Assembly (NCBI GenBank): GCA_963736695.1
Contig: CAVTPU010000004.1
Span: 434,001 to 498,000 of the forward strand
Direction: 5' to 3'
DNA length: 64,000 bases
Origin: CAVTPU01 sp963736695
Lineage (GTDB): Bacteria; Actinomycetota; Actinomycetes; Mycobacteriales; Micromonosporaceae
Each line of letters opens with the position of its first letter. The stretch's first letter is position 1. Made by a program: the position numbers and the translations under genes. Under the pieces are notes generated by a model. That model saw only the letters and a program-made list of their open reading frames with translations. It did no database searches and was not told the origin of the DNA. Below, one piece after another: positions 1 through 8,298 of this stretch.

Positions 1-23
1 ACGTCCGGGCCGATGCGAGCCGG

Positions 24-45
24 TAGTCACTCAGTTCAACACTCA
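24..45. repeat. Direct repeat, left copy (partner at 13001)
   Basis: The 13-mer TAGTCACTCAGTT followed after two bases by ACACTCA recurs at 13001-13022, just after the integrase. The two copies match at 20 of 22 positions and lie 12,977 bp apart. They could be integrase arm sites or the tail of a second integrase gene, because the copy at 13001 begins with the integrase stop codon TAG. Chance similarity is not excluded. Confidence 0.45.
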
Positions 46-232
46 CGAGAGCCACCTCGCGGCCGGGCTAACCGGTGGAGGCCGCCAAACGCCGCTGTGT
101 TGCGGCGGTCTACCCACAACGCACGCCGAGCAGACGGCCCTGCTGGGCTATATGTTCTGCGGACGCGCCAATCGGGGGGTCACTGACCTGTCCTCTATAG
201 CGCCTCCGCAGACTCCAGAGGGCTCGCAAACA

Positions 233-640
233 TCATGTATTGAGGCTTCCCAGGCTCCATCCGGTCACCGAGGCCAGCCGTCCTCTCCAGAGAACGCCTT
301 CTCCCACTGTCGGGAGAAGCCTAGATTCGTAGACGTAATATGCATTTTTCAAGTGGATGTAATCCTCAAAAACCGCTTCGTTGAGATAGTTCTCAAGTTC
401 GGCACCATGGATCTCCGCTTCCAGGTTCTCTCCGAACGACTTGCCGAACTCGCCTGCCCCGGAGCAGATCTTCCTGAACTCGGACAACCACGCGTCACGG
501 CCGATGAGAAGGCCTGTCAATGGGGCACCTGCGGTATTGAGCGTCACCGAAATTCGAAACGCTCCCACCTGTGCCATCTCAGCAAATGATCGTAGTAATG
601 GGTCACCACTCGAAGCGACGGCCGGCTGCTCATCATTCAT
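233..640 (-). CDS. Hypothetical protein, 135 aa
   Basis: I do not recognise the family. The protein is soluble, acidic in its middle part, with no signal peptide or membrane segment. It starts at an ATG only 8 bases after a perfect TATAAT box on the minus strand (654-649) and has no clear ribosome binding site, so it is probably read from a leaderless mRNA. A 145-codon antisense frame over the same bases lacks a start site and typical codon use. The position at the left end of the AICE suggests cargo. Nothing identifiable lies in 46-232 upstream on the plus strand. Confidence 0.6.
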   Translation of the reverse strand: MNDEQPAVASSGDPLLRSFAEMAQVGAFRISVTLNTAGAPLTGLLIGRDAWLSEFRKICSGAGEFGKSFGENLEAEIHGAELENYLNEAVFEDYIHLKNAYYVYESRLLPTVGEGVLWRGRLASVTGWSLGSLNT

Positions 641-648
641 GGAATCAG

Positions 649-654
649 ATTATA
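649..654 (-). promoter_or_regulatory. Consensus -10 box for the 135-aa gene
   Basis: TATAAT reads on the minus strand, 8 bases before the ATG at 640. With a normal -10 to start distance, transcription would begin at or within two bases of the ATG, giving a leaderless mRNA, which is common in Actinobacteria. No convincing -35 box is visible. Confidence 0.5.
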
Positions 655-709
655 TGGCGTTCTCCGACTCCGAACTGTAAGCCAAGACCCTGGCGAGGCG
701 GGACAATCC

Positions 710-1645
710 TCAGTTCTTCCGGGCCTGCCAAGCCTCGACCATGACTTGGTCAAGGCCGGATCGGTGTGGTTGCCAACCAAGTTCACTGCCAATCCGGTAA
801 ATGTTGGCAGTGAGGTACAGCGGTTCGGGCTTGGGCGGGTTGTGGGCGACCGCGATCCGCTGGCCCGTGACTTGCTCGGCGATGGCGACGACCTGGGCCA
901 TGCTGACGCCGATGCCCGATCCGACGTTGTAAAGCCGATGCTGCCCGGGCTTGCAGGCAGTGAGGCTGGCCGACACTGCGTCGGCAACGTCTTGGACGTG
1001 GACGAAGTCGCGGACCGCTGAGCCGTCGCCGTTGAGGGTCACGTGGGGAATCTGACCGGTTAGTGCGCGGAGGATGTTCGGGATGATGCGGCCGGGGTCG
1101 GTGTCGCCGACGCCGTTGACGGCACCGGCGATGTTGAATGGTCGGAGTGTGACCGCGCCGATGGCGCCGGTCGTGGCATAGGCCGCGACCATCTGTTCCG
1201 CGGTGAGCTTCGATGCGGCGTACGGGTTTTCTGGGTGTGGTTCGAGGTCTTCTGAAAGCGCCCCGGTGTGTGTCGAGCCATAGACGATGTTGGTAGAGGT
1301 GAACACGAAAGCCGGCGGCTTGCCGGTGTAGCGGGCGGTGTCGATGGCCATGAGTAGGTTCAGGGTGCCGCCGGCGTTGACGTCGAAGTAGGTGAGCGGG
1401 TCGGTAAGCGAGTCTCGGCCACTGGTCACGGCTGCCAGGTGGACGACTCCGCCGTACCCGCCGGTTTGGATGATCTCGCCGAGTCGGGCGCGGTCTCGGA
1501 TGTCGCCAACGACTAGGTTGGCGCCGGCCGGCGTCGTGCGGGGTTGTCCGCGGGTGAGTATGTCGACCTGGTGCCCGGCGGACACCAGGTCGAGCGTGAC
1601 AGCGTGACCGAGGAACCCGGTTCCCCCGGTGACGAGGACCCGCAT
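710..1645 (-). CDS. NAD-dependent sugar-nucleotide epimerase/dehydratase
   Basis: An extended short-chain dehydrogenase of 311 aa, a normal length for GalE-like epimerases. The start ATG at 1645 follows GGAAGGAAC and gives an N-terminal Rossmann motif GGTGFLGH. The catalytic part has FTSTNIVYG followed by NPYAASK, the Ser/Thr and YxxxK residues of the family. A substrate loop (LRPFNIAG) and RDFVHVQDVADA follow. It probably acts on a UDP- or dTDP-sugar; the exact reaction cannot be read from sequence. Its start lies 2 bp after the stop of the large HTH regulator, so the two are translated as a pair, and both look like AICE cargo. Confidence 0.85.
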   Translation of the reverse strand: MRVLVTGGTGFLGHAVTLDLVSAGHQVDILTRGQPRTTPAGANLVVGDIRDRARLGEIIQTGGYGGVVHLAAVTSGRDSLTDPLTYFDVNAGGTLNLLMAIDTARYTGKPPAFVFTSTNIVYGSTHTGALSEDLEPHPENPYAASKLTAEQMVAAYATTGAIGAVTLRPFNIAGAVNGVGDTDPGRIIPNILRALTGQIPHVTLNGDGSAVRDFVHVQDVADAVSASLTACKPGQHRLYNVGSGIGVSMAQVVAIAEQVTGQRIAVAHNPPKPEPLYLTANIYRIGSELGWQPHRSGLDQVMVEAWQARKN

Positions 1646-1647
1646 GA

Positions 1648-3132
1648 CTAGTTCCTTCCGAGGATCGCGCGCCGGTGTTGCCAGGCCAGTTCGATGCACC
1701 CGGCTGCCGCCGGTGCGAGTCGGCCGCTGGCGGTCAGTTCGTTGATGACCTGCTGGGTGAACGGCAACGCCGAGGTGGGGTTGGCTCGGCCGGTCTTGAC
1801 TACGGTGCCTTCGTTGTTGCGGCTGACCATGTCGGCGAAGATCTGGTCGTAGGTTGGGCCGTCGAAGATGGCGACGGTGAGGATTTCGCCCCACAGGGTG
1901 AGCGCGTCGAGGGCGACGCCGAGGCAATAGACCCGTGCGTGTTCGGTCCGGTAGGCGTCGCACAACGACCGGAGTGGTTCAGCGTTGTAGTCGGCGGGTT
2001 GACCCTCGCCGCCGTGTTCGGAGTTGCCTAGGAACTCTTCGCTGAATTCGCGGGCCATGTTGTGCCACAGGTTGAAGTCGTCGGTCTGCGCGGTGGGCAG
2101 GATGCTCGACGGTTGGAAGACCCCGGCGGGCATGATGTGCAGCATTCCCCCGGCTACCGCCACGTTGCCGGCCGACCGGTTGTGTAGAACGAAGGTCACG
2201 CCGTCGTCGTCCTGGCGGAGCGTGAGAGTGTCGATCGATGCGGTTATCGGCAGGCGGTTGGGAGTGAACGGGTCGCCGATGAGTCGGCGGAGGTTGAGGT
2301 TGCGCCAGGTTGGGGGCGCGATGCCGTCGGCGGTCACGTGAACGCTCGCCATTTCGTGCGCCAGCGCCTCGCTGGCGTCGACACCTCCAAAGTAGGTGCC
2401 CGTGCCGAAGCTGAGCGATTCCGGCCGTGACCAGTCGACGTCAACCAGCCGCCACGTCAGGCGGTTCTCTAACAGCCGTGGTTGTTCGATGTCGCGTAGG
2501 GCGAGGCTGTAGCGCTGGTGACGTTGGTCGTCGGTTTCGAGCGGTCGAACTTTCGCCGATGCGTCTTCCGTGCCCGTGATCTCGGGTTGGGGCAAGTCGT
2601 CGTCGGTTCGGATGCTGAAATCGGCGAGTGGGATGGGTTCGGTGGGCATCCATCCTGGCCCGGTGATGAGTCCGGTTTCGCCGATGCGCACGTCGTCGCC
2701 GTAGAGGAGTGCTGCCGCGCGGGCCAGCGGGACGCGGTGAACGTTCATCTGGCGCCGGACGGCGCGCCACTCTTCCTGGCTCTGGCTCGTTCGTGTTCCA
2801 GTCGCGGATCGATCGTCGTCGTGGATGGCGAAGACCTCCGAATCATGGATTGAACCGGTGGGTTGAGCGGGGACGATCTTTTGTCGGGTGAGGCCGAGTT
2901 CTTCGACAGACACGCCGAAGTGTTCGGCGAGAAGCTGGCGGTAGATGCCTGATGGGAAGGTGATTCCCCGTTCCCATCTGCTGACCTGATTTGCTGTGAC
3001 CGCCGTTCCCTTTCGGCGCGGCGTGGCGAGCCGGTTGATGGCGTCGGCAACGTCTTGTTGGGTCTGGCCCGCCGCGTCACGCAGGTTGTAGAGCATGACG
3101 TTGGCAACTGCGTCCCTGGCGCGGGGAGCCAT
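1648..3132 (-). CDS. XRE-family HTH regulator with degenerate Nudix-like C-terminal domain
   Basis: 494 aa. Residues about 12-80 form an XRE helix-turn-helix (QTQQDVADAIN followed by VTANQVSRWERG). The rest is a large soluble region. Around residues 325-370 it has a pattern like a Nudix fold: strands, then a loop, then AREFSEEFLG, resembling the REx2EExG core of the Nudix box but without a full canonical spacing. It could therefore bind or sense a nucleotide sugar, which would fit its translational coupling to the epimerase downstream; this is inference. The start ATG has GGAAAGGAAC in front. An 11-bp-period direct repeat 55-75 bp upstream of the start may be its operator. Confidence 0.72.
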   Translation of the reverse strand: MAPRARDAVANVMLYNLRDAAGQTQQDVADAINRLATPRRKGTAVTANQVSRWERGITFPSGIYRQLLAEHFGVSVEELGLTRQKIVPAQPTGSIHDSEVFAIHDDDRSATGTRTSQSQEEWRAVRRQMNVHRVPLARAAALLYGDDVRIGETGLITGPGWMPTEPIPLADFSIRTDDDLPQPEITGTEDASAKVRPLETDDQRHQRYSLALRDIEQPRLLENRLTWRLVDVDWSRPESLSFGTGTYFGGVDASEALAHEMASVHVTADGIAPPTWRNLNLRRLIGDPFTPNRLPITASIDTLTLRQDDDGVTFVLHNRSAGNVAVAGGMLHIMPAGVFQPSSILPTAQTDDFNLWHNMAREFSEEFLGNSEHGGEGQPADYNAEPLRSLCDAYRTEHARVYCLGVALDALTLWGEILTVAIFDGPTYDQIFADMVSRNNEGTVVKTGRANPTSALPFTQQVINELTASGRLAPAAAGCIELAWQHRRAILGRN

Positions 3133-3187
3133 CCGTGTTCCTTTCCGGGGCCTTGACGTTGCGAGATTTCCGCAGGTCAGGGCGCCG

Positions 3188-3208
3188 TGCCTAGTCGATG
3201 CCTAGTCG
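3188..3208. repeat. Tandem direct repeat upstream of the HTH regulator
   Basis: TGCCTAGTCG occurs at 3188-3197 and 3199-3208, an 11-bp period close to one helical turn. It lies 56-76 bp upstream of the start of the 494-aa regulator and downstream of the small repressor gene, so it could be a dimer binding site. No experimental support. Confidence 0.4.
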
Positions 3209-3299
3209 TCAGCGAGTCACTGGCTGCTGATGACCGTTCGTATGCGTGTCGATCCCTGGTGTTCTTATGTCCATGAACGACACCACGCAAGAGCGCCGG

Positions 3300-3671
3300 C
3301 TAACGGCCGGGCTGCCGATCATCGGCAAGCCGGTCGACCGCGTCGGCGAGCCGACGAACCTCCCCGTGCAACTGATCCAATCGCGTCAACACCACGGTCA
3401 GATCGTCACCGGGCGCCCGACGTCCGCCGGTGTCGTCGGACGAGAGTTCGCCGACCGACACGGCCTTGAGGTAACCCTCGGGCCAGTTCAGAGCTCCCGA
3501 CACGTCAGCGAGCAACCGGTCCGAGCGGTTCCGTGCGGCCTTCGCGTGCTGTATCTCGCGCAGGGTCGCGACCGAGACACCCGACCGATCAGAAAGCTCA
3601 CGCTGACTGAGCGATAGCTCGGCCATCCGGTCGTTGATCGCGGTTGCGACCGCCTGCCAGTCCCTTTCCAA
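3300..3671 (-). CDS. Small XRE-type helix-turn-helix protein (AICE repressor candidate)
   Basis: 123 aa from a TTG at 3671, chosen because GAGAGGAGGG lies 8 bases before it. Starting at an ATG further upstream would add a low-quality 38-residue leader. The HTH is at about residues 15-55 (SLSQRELSDRSGVSVATLRE). The C-terminus (RLDQLHGEVRRLADAVDRL) looks like a coiled coil suited to dimerisation. It is transcribed away from the transfer operon, with an operator-like palindrome between them, the arrangement of the KorSA-type repressors of AICEs. The role as element repressor is inference from position. Confidence 0.75.
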   Translation of the reverse strand: MERDWQAVATAINDRMAELSLSQRELSDRSGVSVATLREIQHAKAARNRSDRLLADVSGALNWPEGYLKAVSVGELSSDDTGGRRAPGDDLTVVLTRLDQLHGEVRRLADAVDRLADDRQPGR

Positions 3672-3734
3672 CCGTCGAGCCCTCCTCTCGAAAACCCCGT
3701 TACGCCGACCCGCTGATCCTAGCCCGCGTCGGGC

Positions 3735-3769
3735 TTGACACGACGTAGCACTGGCGCTAATTTTAGCGC
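3735..3769 (+). promoter_or_regulatory. Divergent promoter with palindromic operator
   Basis: TTGACA (3735-3740), 17 bases, then TAATTT (3758-3763) forms a rightward sigma-70-type promoter toward the transfer genes. The -10 lies inside a palindrome with 7-bp arms GCGCTAA/TTAGCGC (3754-3769). On the minus strand TAAAAT (3765-3760) is a -10 candidate for the small repressor. One bound repressor would therefore cover both promoters. A related half site, GCGCTGAAATCAGCG, follows directly. Confidence 0.62.
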
Positions 3770-3911
3770 TGAAATCAGCGGTCATCGACCGGGTGGCTTC
3801 CAGGGAACGGCGACATCTTGCGATGTTTCGCGCCCATGGTCTGCCCGTTTCGCCTGTTTTTTGACATTTCCATAGTGATGGGGTTGCACCTCCCCAAGAG
3901 CAAGGTGCCGT

Positions 3912-4002
3912 GCACGGACGTGTGGTTATCCGTGCCTCTGAACTCCCTTTGTGTGAAGGCGCGGCCGGTCTTTGGCCTGGTAACCGTTCCGGCCGCGCCT
4001 TC
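3912..4002 (+). other. Structured leader with two stem-loops before the transfer operon
   Basis: The 373 bases between the two divergent genes hold no convincing gene. After the promoter come two stem-loops: GCACGGA/TCCGTGC (3912-3918 with 3929-3935) and a strong 14-bp stem with 20-base loop (3955-3968 with 3989-4002). No U-tract follows the second stem, so a simple rho-independent terminator is unlikely. It may be an attenuator, an RNA stability element or a small transcript. Confidence 0.45.
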
Positions 4003-4044
4003 CTGATCTACCCATCCACAACTGACCTTGAAGGAGGTCCCTTT

Positions 4045-4503
4045 ATGGCGTCTTCGATCGCTTCGATCGTACGGATCACCGCCCGTCAAAGCGCGGTGTG
4101 GCGCGCGTGCGTCGCCTGTTCGACCCCCGCGCCCATGAGTGCGGCTGAAACACGGTGTCGGCGTTGCCGCACGTCCGCGCCGCCCGGCGCGTCGTTTGGC
4201 CGCCGCGTGAATCCCCTTTCGATTCTGAGGAGCCGTCTGATGTTTTCCGATCTGGGCGGGCCGTCGCCCGCTGAGCTGGCCGCGATCGACGCTGAATGGC
4301 CGTTGATCGAAGCCGAGATGAGGTTGGTTGACGCCGAGATCACGGTGTTGACCGCCGACCGGGCGTTGACCGAGCTGGACTGGCGGCGCCTACGCCGCGC
4401 CGAACGGCGCGTGTTGACCGAGCTGACCGCGTTCGCCGACCGGTTCGTAGCCGTCAACGCTTCCACGATCGCGACCGTGACTCGTTCGGAGGTGGCCGCG
4501 TGA
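4045..4503 (+). CDS. DUF6284-like small AICE protein with N-terminal Cys motif
   Basis: 152 aa from ATG 4045, which has a perfect AAGGAGGT Shine-Dalgarno. The first 55 residues carry CVAC and CRRC pairs, a possible zinc site. The last 87 residues, from an internal ATG at 4240 with its own GAGGAG, contain PSPAELAAIDAEWPLIEAE and RRLRRAERRVL, the pattern of the DUF6284 proteins that sit in front of AICE transfer genes. The two parts may be two genes fused in frame, or the internal start may be used as well. The stop overlaps the start of the Nudix gene. The biochemical function of DUF6284 is not known. Confidence 0.72.
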   Translation: MASSIASIVRITARQSAVWRACVACSTPAPMSAAETRCRRCRTSAPPGASFGRRVNPLSILRSRLMFSDLGGPSPAELAAIDAEWPLIEAEMRLVDAEITVLTADRALTELDWRRLRRAERRVLTELTAFADRFVAVNASTIATVTRSEVAA

Positions 4504-5027
4504 GTACGGATGTGTTGGTTCGTCATGAGACGGCGTCGATGGTTGTGGTTCATCCGGTCGGGTCGCGGGTGTTGTTGGTGCATCACCGGGCAACTGGGGC
4601 GTGGATGTTTCCTGGCGGGCATGTCGACCCGAACGAGGCCGCGCATGAGGCCGCTGTGCGGGAGGTGTGGGAAGAGACCGGTGTTCGTGCCCGTGTGTGG
4701 CGCCACCGGCCGATGCTTGACCTGCCCGGCATGCTTCACCTGCCCGAACCGTGGGTGGTGGCGGAGATTCCCGCACCGGCGAAACCGGCACGTCCGGGTA
4801 AGCCCGCCGAGGCCGCTCATTCGCACGTTGACTTGTTGTTCCTGGGGCGGGTCACGGGTGATCCGACGTTGCATGGCACCGGTGATGACGGTGTCGTGGG
4901 CGCTCACTGGGTGAGCCTGTCGGACATGCGCCGGTTGAAGACACGCGACGAGGTGCCTTTGTTGACCCGGCTCGCGTTGCGGGCCTTAGCCGTGGGATCG
5001 ATTCCGACTGTTGGAGGTACCCGGTGA
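4500..5027 (+). CDS. Nudix hydrolase, candidate Pif-like transfer-immunity protein
   Basis: 175 aa. The Nudix box is complete: GGHVDPNEAAHEAAVREVWE then ETGV, giving the metal-binding Glu residues. GTG start overlaps the previous stop (GTGA). In pSAM2 the Pif protein is a Nudix protein that blocks redundant transfer between cells already carrying the element, and the same genomic slot is filled here. Whether this homolog acts in immunity or just hydrolyses nucleoside diphosphate derivatives cannot be told from sequence. The gene also overlaps the next one by 4 bp, so it is part of the transfer operon. Confidence 0.83.
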   Translation: MSTDVLVRHETASMVVVHPVGSRVLLVHHRATGAWMFPGGHVDPNEAAHEAAVREVWEETGVRARVWRHRPMLDLPGMLHLPEPWVVAEIPAPAKPARPGKPAEAAHSHVDLLFLGRVTGDPTLHGTGDDGVVGAHWVSLSDMRRLKTRDEVPLLTRLALRALAVGSIPTVGGTR

Positions 5028-6073
5028 CTGACATGACTTCCCCACGGGTGATGGGCCGCACGGCTGACCGGTTGGGTACGGCGTTCTACGTGACGGTCGC
5101 GGGTATCGCGTTGGCCGGTCAGGCCGGTGCCGCTGGTGACTGGTTGGGTTGGCCGTTAATGTTCGCCCTGCCCGCTGTCGGCGCTCTGGAGTTGGGCGGT
5201 ATTGCCTTAGCGGCGCGGGCGGACTTCCGCCGCCGGTTGGGTGAGACCGCGATCGGCGCCCGGGTTCTGTCCGCCGCTGTGGCGGTGTTCGCGGTGGTGT
5301 TCAACTGGGTCGGTCACACCGATCATCTCGCGGGCGGGTTCTTCGCGATCATGTCCGGCTTGGGTTATCTGATGTGGCTGATCAACTCTGGTGATCGGCG
5401 CCGTGATCAGCTTCGCGCCGAAGGCAAGCTGTCGGCGACACCGCCGGTGTTCGGTGTGGTTCAGTGGGCACGTCATCCGTGGTTGACCCGCCGTGCCCGC
5501 GCCTTGGCCGTCGCTGACCTGTCGCTCGGGTTGCATGGCGCGTTACGCGCCGCCATCGAGCAGGTGCGAGCGGAACGTCGCCGGGCCGCGATCGCGAAAG
5601 CTCTTCACAAGAAGTTGTCGACGGGCTTGGATCAGGTGTCCGCGACGATCGCGGTGCACACGTACGACCTGGACCGTATCGCCGCTGGGTTGGCTGATGG
5701 TGCCGACTATGACGGTCTTACCGCTCTACTCGCGGCCGATCTGACCCCTGCGGCGTTGACCGCCGAACCTGTTGTGACCTCGGTCAAGACCGCCCAGGTG
5801 TCGACAGGGCCGGCTGTTGTTGTCGACAAACCGGCCCGCCTGGTGTCGACAGGCAAGACCGGCCCCCGTGTCCCTGTTAAACGTCAGAACGCGGCGGAGC
5901 GTGTCGCTAAAGCTGTCGCCAAGACGCCGGATGCGACACCGGCGCAGATCGCCGCCCGCCTCGGGCTCAGCGAACGCACGGTGCAACGTCACATGCGTCG
6001 CCCTGTCGACACGGTGACGACACCTCCCCCCGCCCCTGTCGTCACGGCCGCACCGGTGCTGGCCGCCGCTTGA
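5024..6073 (+). CDS. Spd-like membrane protein (DUF2637) with C-terminal HTH
   Basis: 349 aa. Residues about 15-125 hold four hydrophobic segments, including FYVTVAGIALAGQAGAAGDW and LSAAVAVFAVVFNWVGH, the DUF2637 membrane module found next to TraB in AICEs and Streptomyces plasmids, where Spd proteins help intramycelial spread. The remainder is soluble. Near the C-terminus PAQIAARLGLSERTVQRHMR is a clear helix-turn-helix, followed by a Pro/Ala tail. The likely job is to help TraB at septal membranes, with the HTH possibly touching element DNA; that part is inference. GTG start overlaps the Nudix stop. Confidence 0.8.
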   Translation: MTDMTSPRVMGRTADRLGTAFYVTVAGIALAGQAGAAGDWLGWPLMFALPAVGALELGGIALAARADFRRRLGETAIGARVLSAAVAVFAVVFNWVGHTDHLAGGFFAIMSGLGYLMWLINSGDRRRDQLRAEGKLSATPPVFGVVQWARHPWLTRRARALAVADLSLGLHGALRAAIEQVRAERRRAAIAKALHKKLSTGLDQVSATIAVHTYDLDRIAAGLADGADYDGLTALLAADLTPAALTAEPVVTSVKTAQVSTGPAVVVDKPARLVSTGKTGPRVPVKRQNAAERVAKAVAKTPDATPAQIAARLGLSERTVQRHMRRPVDTVTTPPPAPVVTAAPVLAAA

Positions 6074-6159
6074 GTTCGCCCGGGGCGCGGCCCATGGCCT
6101 AGGAACCGTGCCGCGCCCCGGCCCTCACCATCCATCACAGGACTGGAGGAAGTCCCATC

Positions 6160-8298
6160 ATGACAAGCGACAACGGTGACCGCTTCGATTGGGAGCTAGC
6201 CGAGGCGGAAGTGTTCGACTTGGACGCGGCGCGTGCCCGACGCACGCCGCGTGATGGTGTCGACGTGAACGACGACCCGCCAACTGGCCTGGGGGTGTTG
6301 GTCGACACGGTTGACGCGCAACGACCGGCACGGGTATCGGTGGCTGGTTTGCGGGCCGGGCAGCGTCGCCCGGTCCTGCCCGGTTGGGTGCGGTCACGGG
6401 CCGAGTTCGCCGACGCGACCCGGTGGGTTGTCGGCTACGTCGGGCATACCACCGCGTATCACGCGACCCGCACACCGAAATATGCGGGCAAGCTCATGTT
6501 TCGGTCACCGCGCGGTTTGGTGCGGGTGTTGGTCACGTCCGGCCGGTGGGTGTTCGATCTGGAAGGCGAACCGGTTCGACAGTTCACGGTGTCGCGTAAT
6601 GATCCGGAACAGTATTTGCGGTTGTCGCGTCAACGTGACCGGCGGGTGCGGTGGCGGGGCATGGTCGCCCTGGTCACGTTGGGTGTCTTGGCCGCCGGTG
6701 GGGTGTCGATCGCGTTCGCCCCACCGTGGGCACGGTGGGCGGCTCTGGCCTTGGCCGTAACCCTGCTCGGGTTGGCGGGCCGTCCGGCCGACCGGCCCCT
6801 GTTGGATACCGCCGTTACGTTGCCGAAGGTCGCCAAACTCACCAGCGATGTTGTCACCCGCGCGTTGGCGTCGCTCGGGTTGGCCGGGGTCACGTCCGCC
6901 TTGTCGAAGAACCCGAAAGCGATCGGGTTCCCCGCCCCGATCACCCGCGACGGGCCGGGGTGGCGGGCCGACGTTGACCTGCCCTACGGGGTGACCGCCA
7001 CTGAGGTGATCGAACGCCGCGACAAACTCGCCGCCGCCCTCGGTCGCCCGTTGGGGTGTGTATGGCCGGAAGGTAACCACGAAATTCACCCCGGCCGACT
7101 GGTCCTATGGGTCGGTGATCAGGACATGGCCACCGCGAAACAACCCGCGTGGCCGCTCCTCAAACCAACCAGCGTGGCGGACGTGTTCAAGCCGGTACCG
7201 TTCGGCGCCGACCCGCGTGGTCGGGCCGTCACCGTCGACCTGATGTATACCAACTTCCTGATCGGTTCGATCCCCGGCGCGGGTAAGACGTTCTCCCTGC
7301 GGGTACCCCTGTTGGCTGCCGCGCTGGACCCGCGCGCCGAACTGTGGGTGTTCGAACTCAAAGGCACCGGCGACCTGGAATCCCTCGCCCAAGTGTCGGC
7401 CCGCTACGCGTCCGGCGCCGACGACGACACCATCGAAGCCGCCCTGATCGCGTTGCGGGACCTGCGTAAGGAATGCGCCCGCCGCGCCCAAGTCATCAAA
7501 GGCCTACCGAAAGACCTGTGCCCGGAGAACAAGGTCACCCCAGAGTTGGCTTCCCGTAAAGGATTGGGCCTCCACCCGCTGGTGTGCTCGATCGACGAAT
7601 GCCAAGAACTGTTCAGTCATCCGGAGTTCGGTAAAGAAGCCGGTGAACTGGCCGAGAAGATCATCAAACTCGCCCGGGCGTTAGGGATCGTGTTGCTCCT
7701 CGCCACTCAACGACCCGACTCGAAATCGTTGCCCACCGGCGTGTCGGCGAACGTCGGCACCCGGTTCTGTCTGCGAGTCATGGGCCAGGTCGAGAACGAC
7801 ATGATCCTTGGCACGTCGTCGTACCGCAACGGCATCCGGGCAACCATGTTCACCAAACGAGACAAAGGCATGGGCTACCTCGTCGGCGCTGCCGACGACG
7901 CGCAGATCACCCGCACCTACTACGTCGACGGGCCGGCCGCCGAGAAGATCTGCCGACGTGCCCGGGCCCTACGCGAAACCGCCGGCACGCTTGACCGGCC
8001 ACGCGATCGGCCAAGACATCACCACACCAGCCGCCCGCCGCGACACCCTCCTCGACGACCTTCTCACCGTCATCGGCGGCACCGAACCGAAAATGTGGAC
8101 CGAAACCGTCGTCGACCGGCTCACCACACTTCGACCCGACGTCTACACCGACCTGACCCGCGACCAACTCACCGCCGCGCTTCGCCCCTACGGCATCACC
8201 ACCGGCCAAATCTGGGGCACCGACCCGACCACCGGGAAAGGCGCCAACCGGCGCGGCATCGACCGGGCCGACATCACCAAAGCCGTTACCGAACGTAA
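6160..8298 (+). CDS. traB: FtsK/SpoIIIE-type DNA translocase TraB/TraSA, C-terminus frameshifted
   Basis: The pump that moves double-stranded element DNA between mycelial cells. ATG 6160 follows GGAGGAAG. Two membrane helices lie near residues 165-205, Walker A is GSIPGAGKT and Walker B is CSIDECQELF, then LLLATQRPDSKS. At about 7988-7993 one extra base shifts the frame: the open frame continues as an Arg/His-rich tail to 8298. The frame one base over continues with a normal tail (LTGHAIGQDITTPAARRDTL) to a stop at 8326. Correcting one base gives 721 aa. The lost part corresponds to the C-terminal DNA-recognition region of TraB proteins. Either a real lesion or a sequence error. Confidence 0.86.
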   Translation: MTSDNGDRFDWELAEAEVFDLDAARARRTPRDGVDVNDDPPTGLGVLVDTVDAQRPARVSVAGLRAGQRRPVLPGWVRSRAEFADATRWVVGYVGHTTAYHATRTPKYAGKLMFRSPRGLVRVLVTSGRWVFDLEGEPVRQFTVSRNDPEQYLRLSRQRDRRVRWRGMVALVTLGVLAAGGVSIAFAPPWARWAALALAVTLLGLAGRPADRPLLDTAVTLPKVAKLTSDVVTRALASLGLAGVTSALSKNPKAIGFPAPITRDGPGWRADVDLPYGVTATEVIERRDKLAAALGRPLGCVWPEGNHEIHPGRLVLWVGDQDMATAKQPAWPLLKPTSVADVFKPVPFGADPRGRAVTVDLMYTNFLIGSIPGAGKTFSLRVPLLAAALDPRAELWVFELKGTGDLESLAQVSARYASGADDDTIEAALIALRDLRKECARRAQVIKGLPKDLCPENKVTPELASRKGLGLHPLVCSIDECQELFSHPEFGKEAGELAEKIIKLARALGIVLLLATQRPDSKSLPTGVSANVGTRFCLRVMGQVENDMILGTSSYRNGIRATMFTKRDKGMGYLVGAADDAQITRTYYVDGPAAEKICRRARALRETAGTLDRPRDRPRHHHTSRPPRHPPRRPSHRHRRHRTENVDRNRRRPAHHTSTRRLHRPDPRPTHRRASPLRHHHRPNLGHRPDHRERRQPARHRPGRHHQSRYRT

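Noticed and set aside
152..589. A 145-codon plus-strand frame opposite the 135-aa gene
   Set aside because: No ribosome binding site, weaker codon pattern, and the opposite frame has a perfect -10 box.
1..3300. Left attachment site (copy of the tRNA-Pro 3' end)
   Set aside because: I searched for the T-arm and acceptor sequence by eye on both strands and found none, so the left junction is probably outside the window.
3246..3617. A 123-codon plus-strand frame opposite the small repressor
   Set aside because: The minus-strand frame has a clear HTH and GGAGG-supported start; the plus frame has no known motif.
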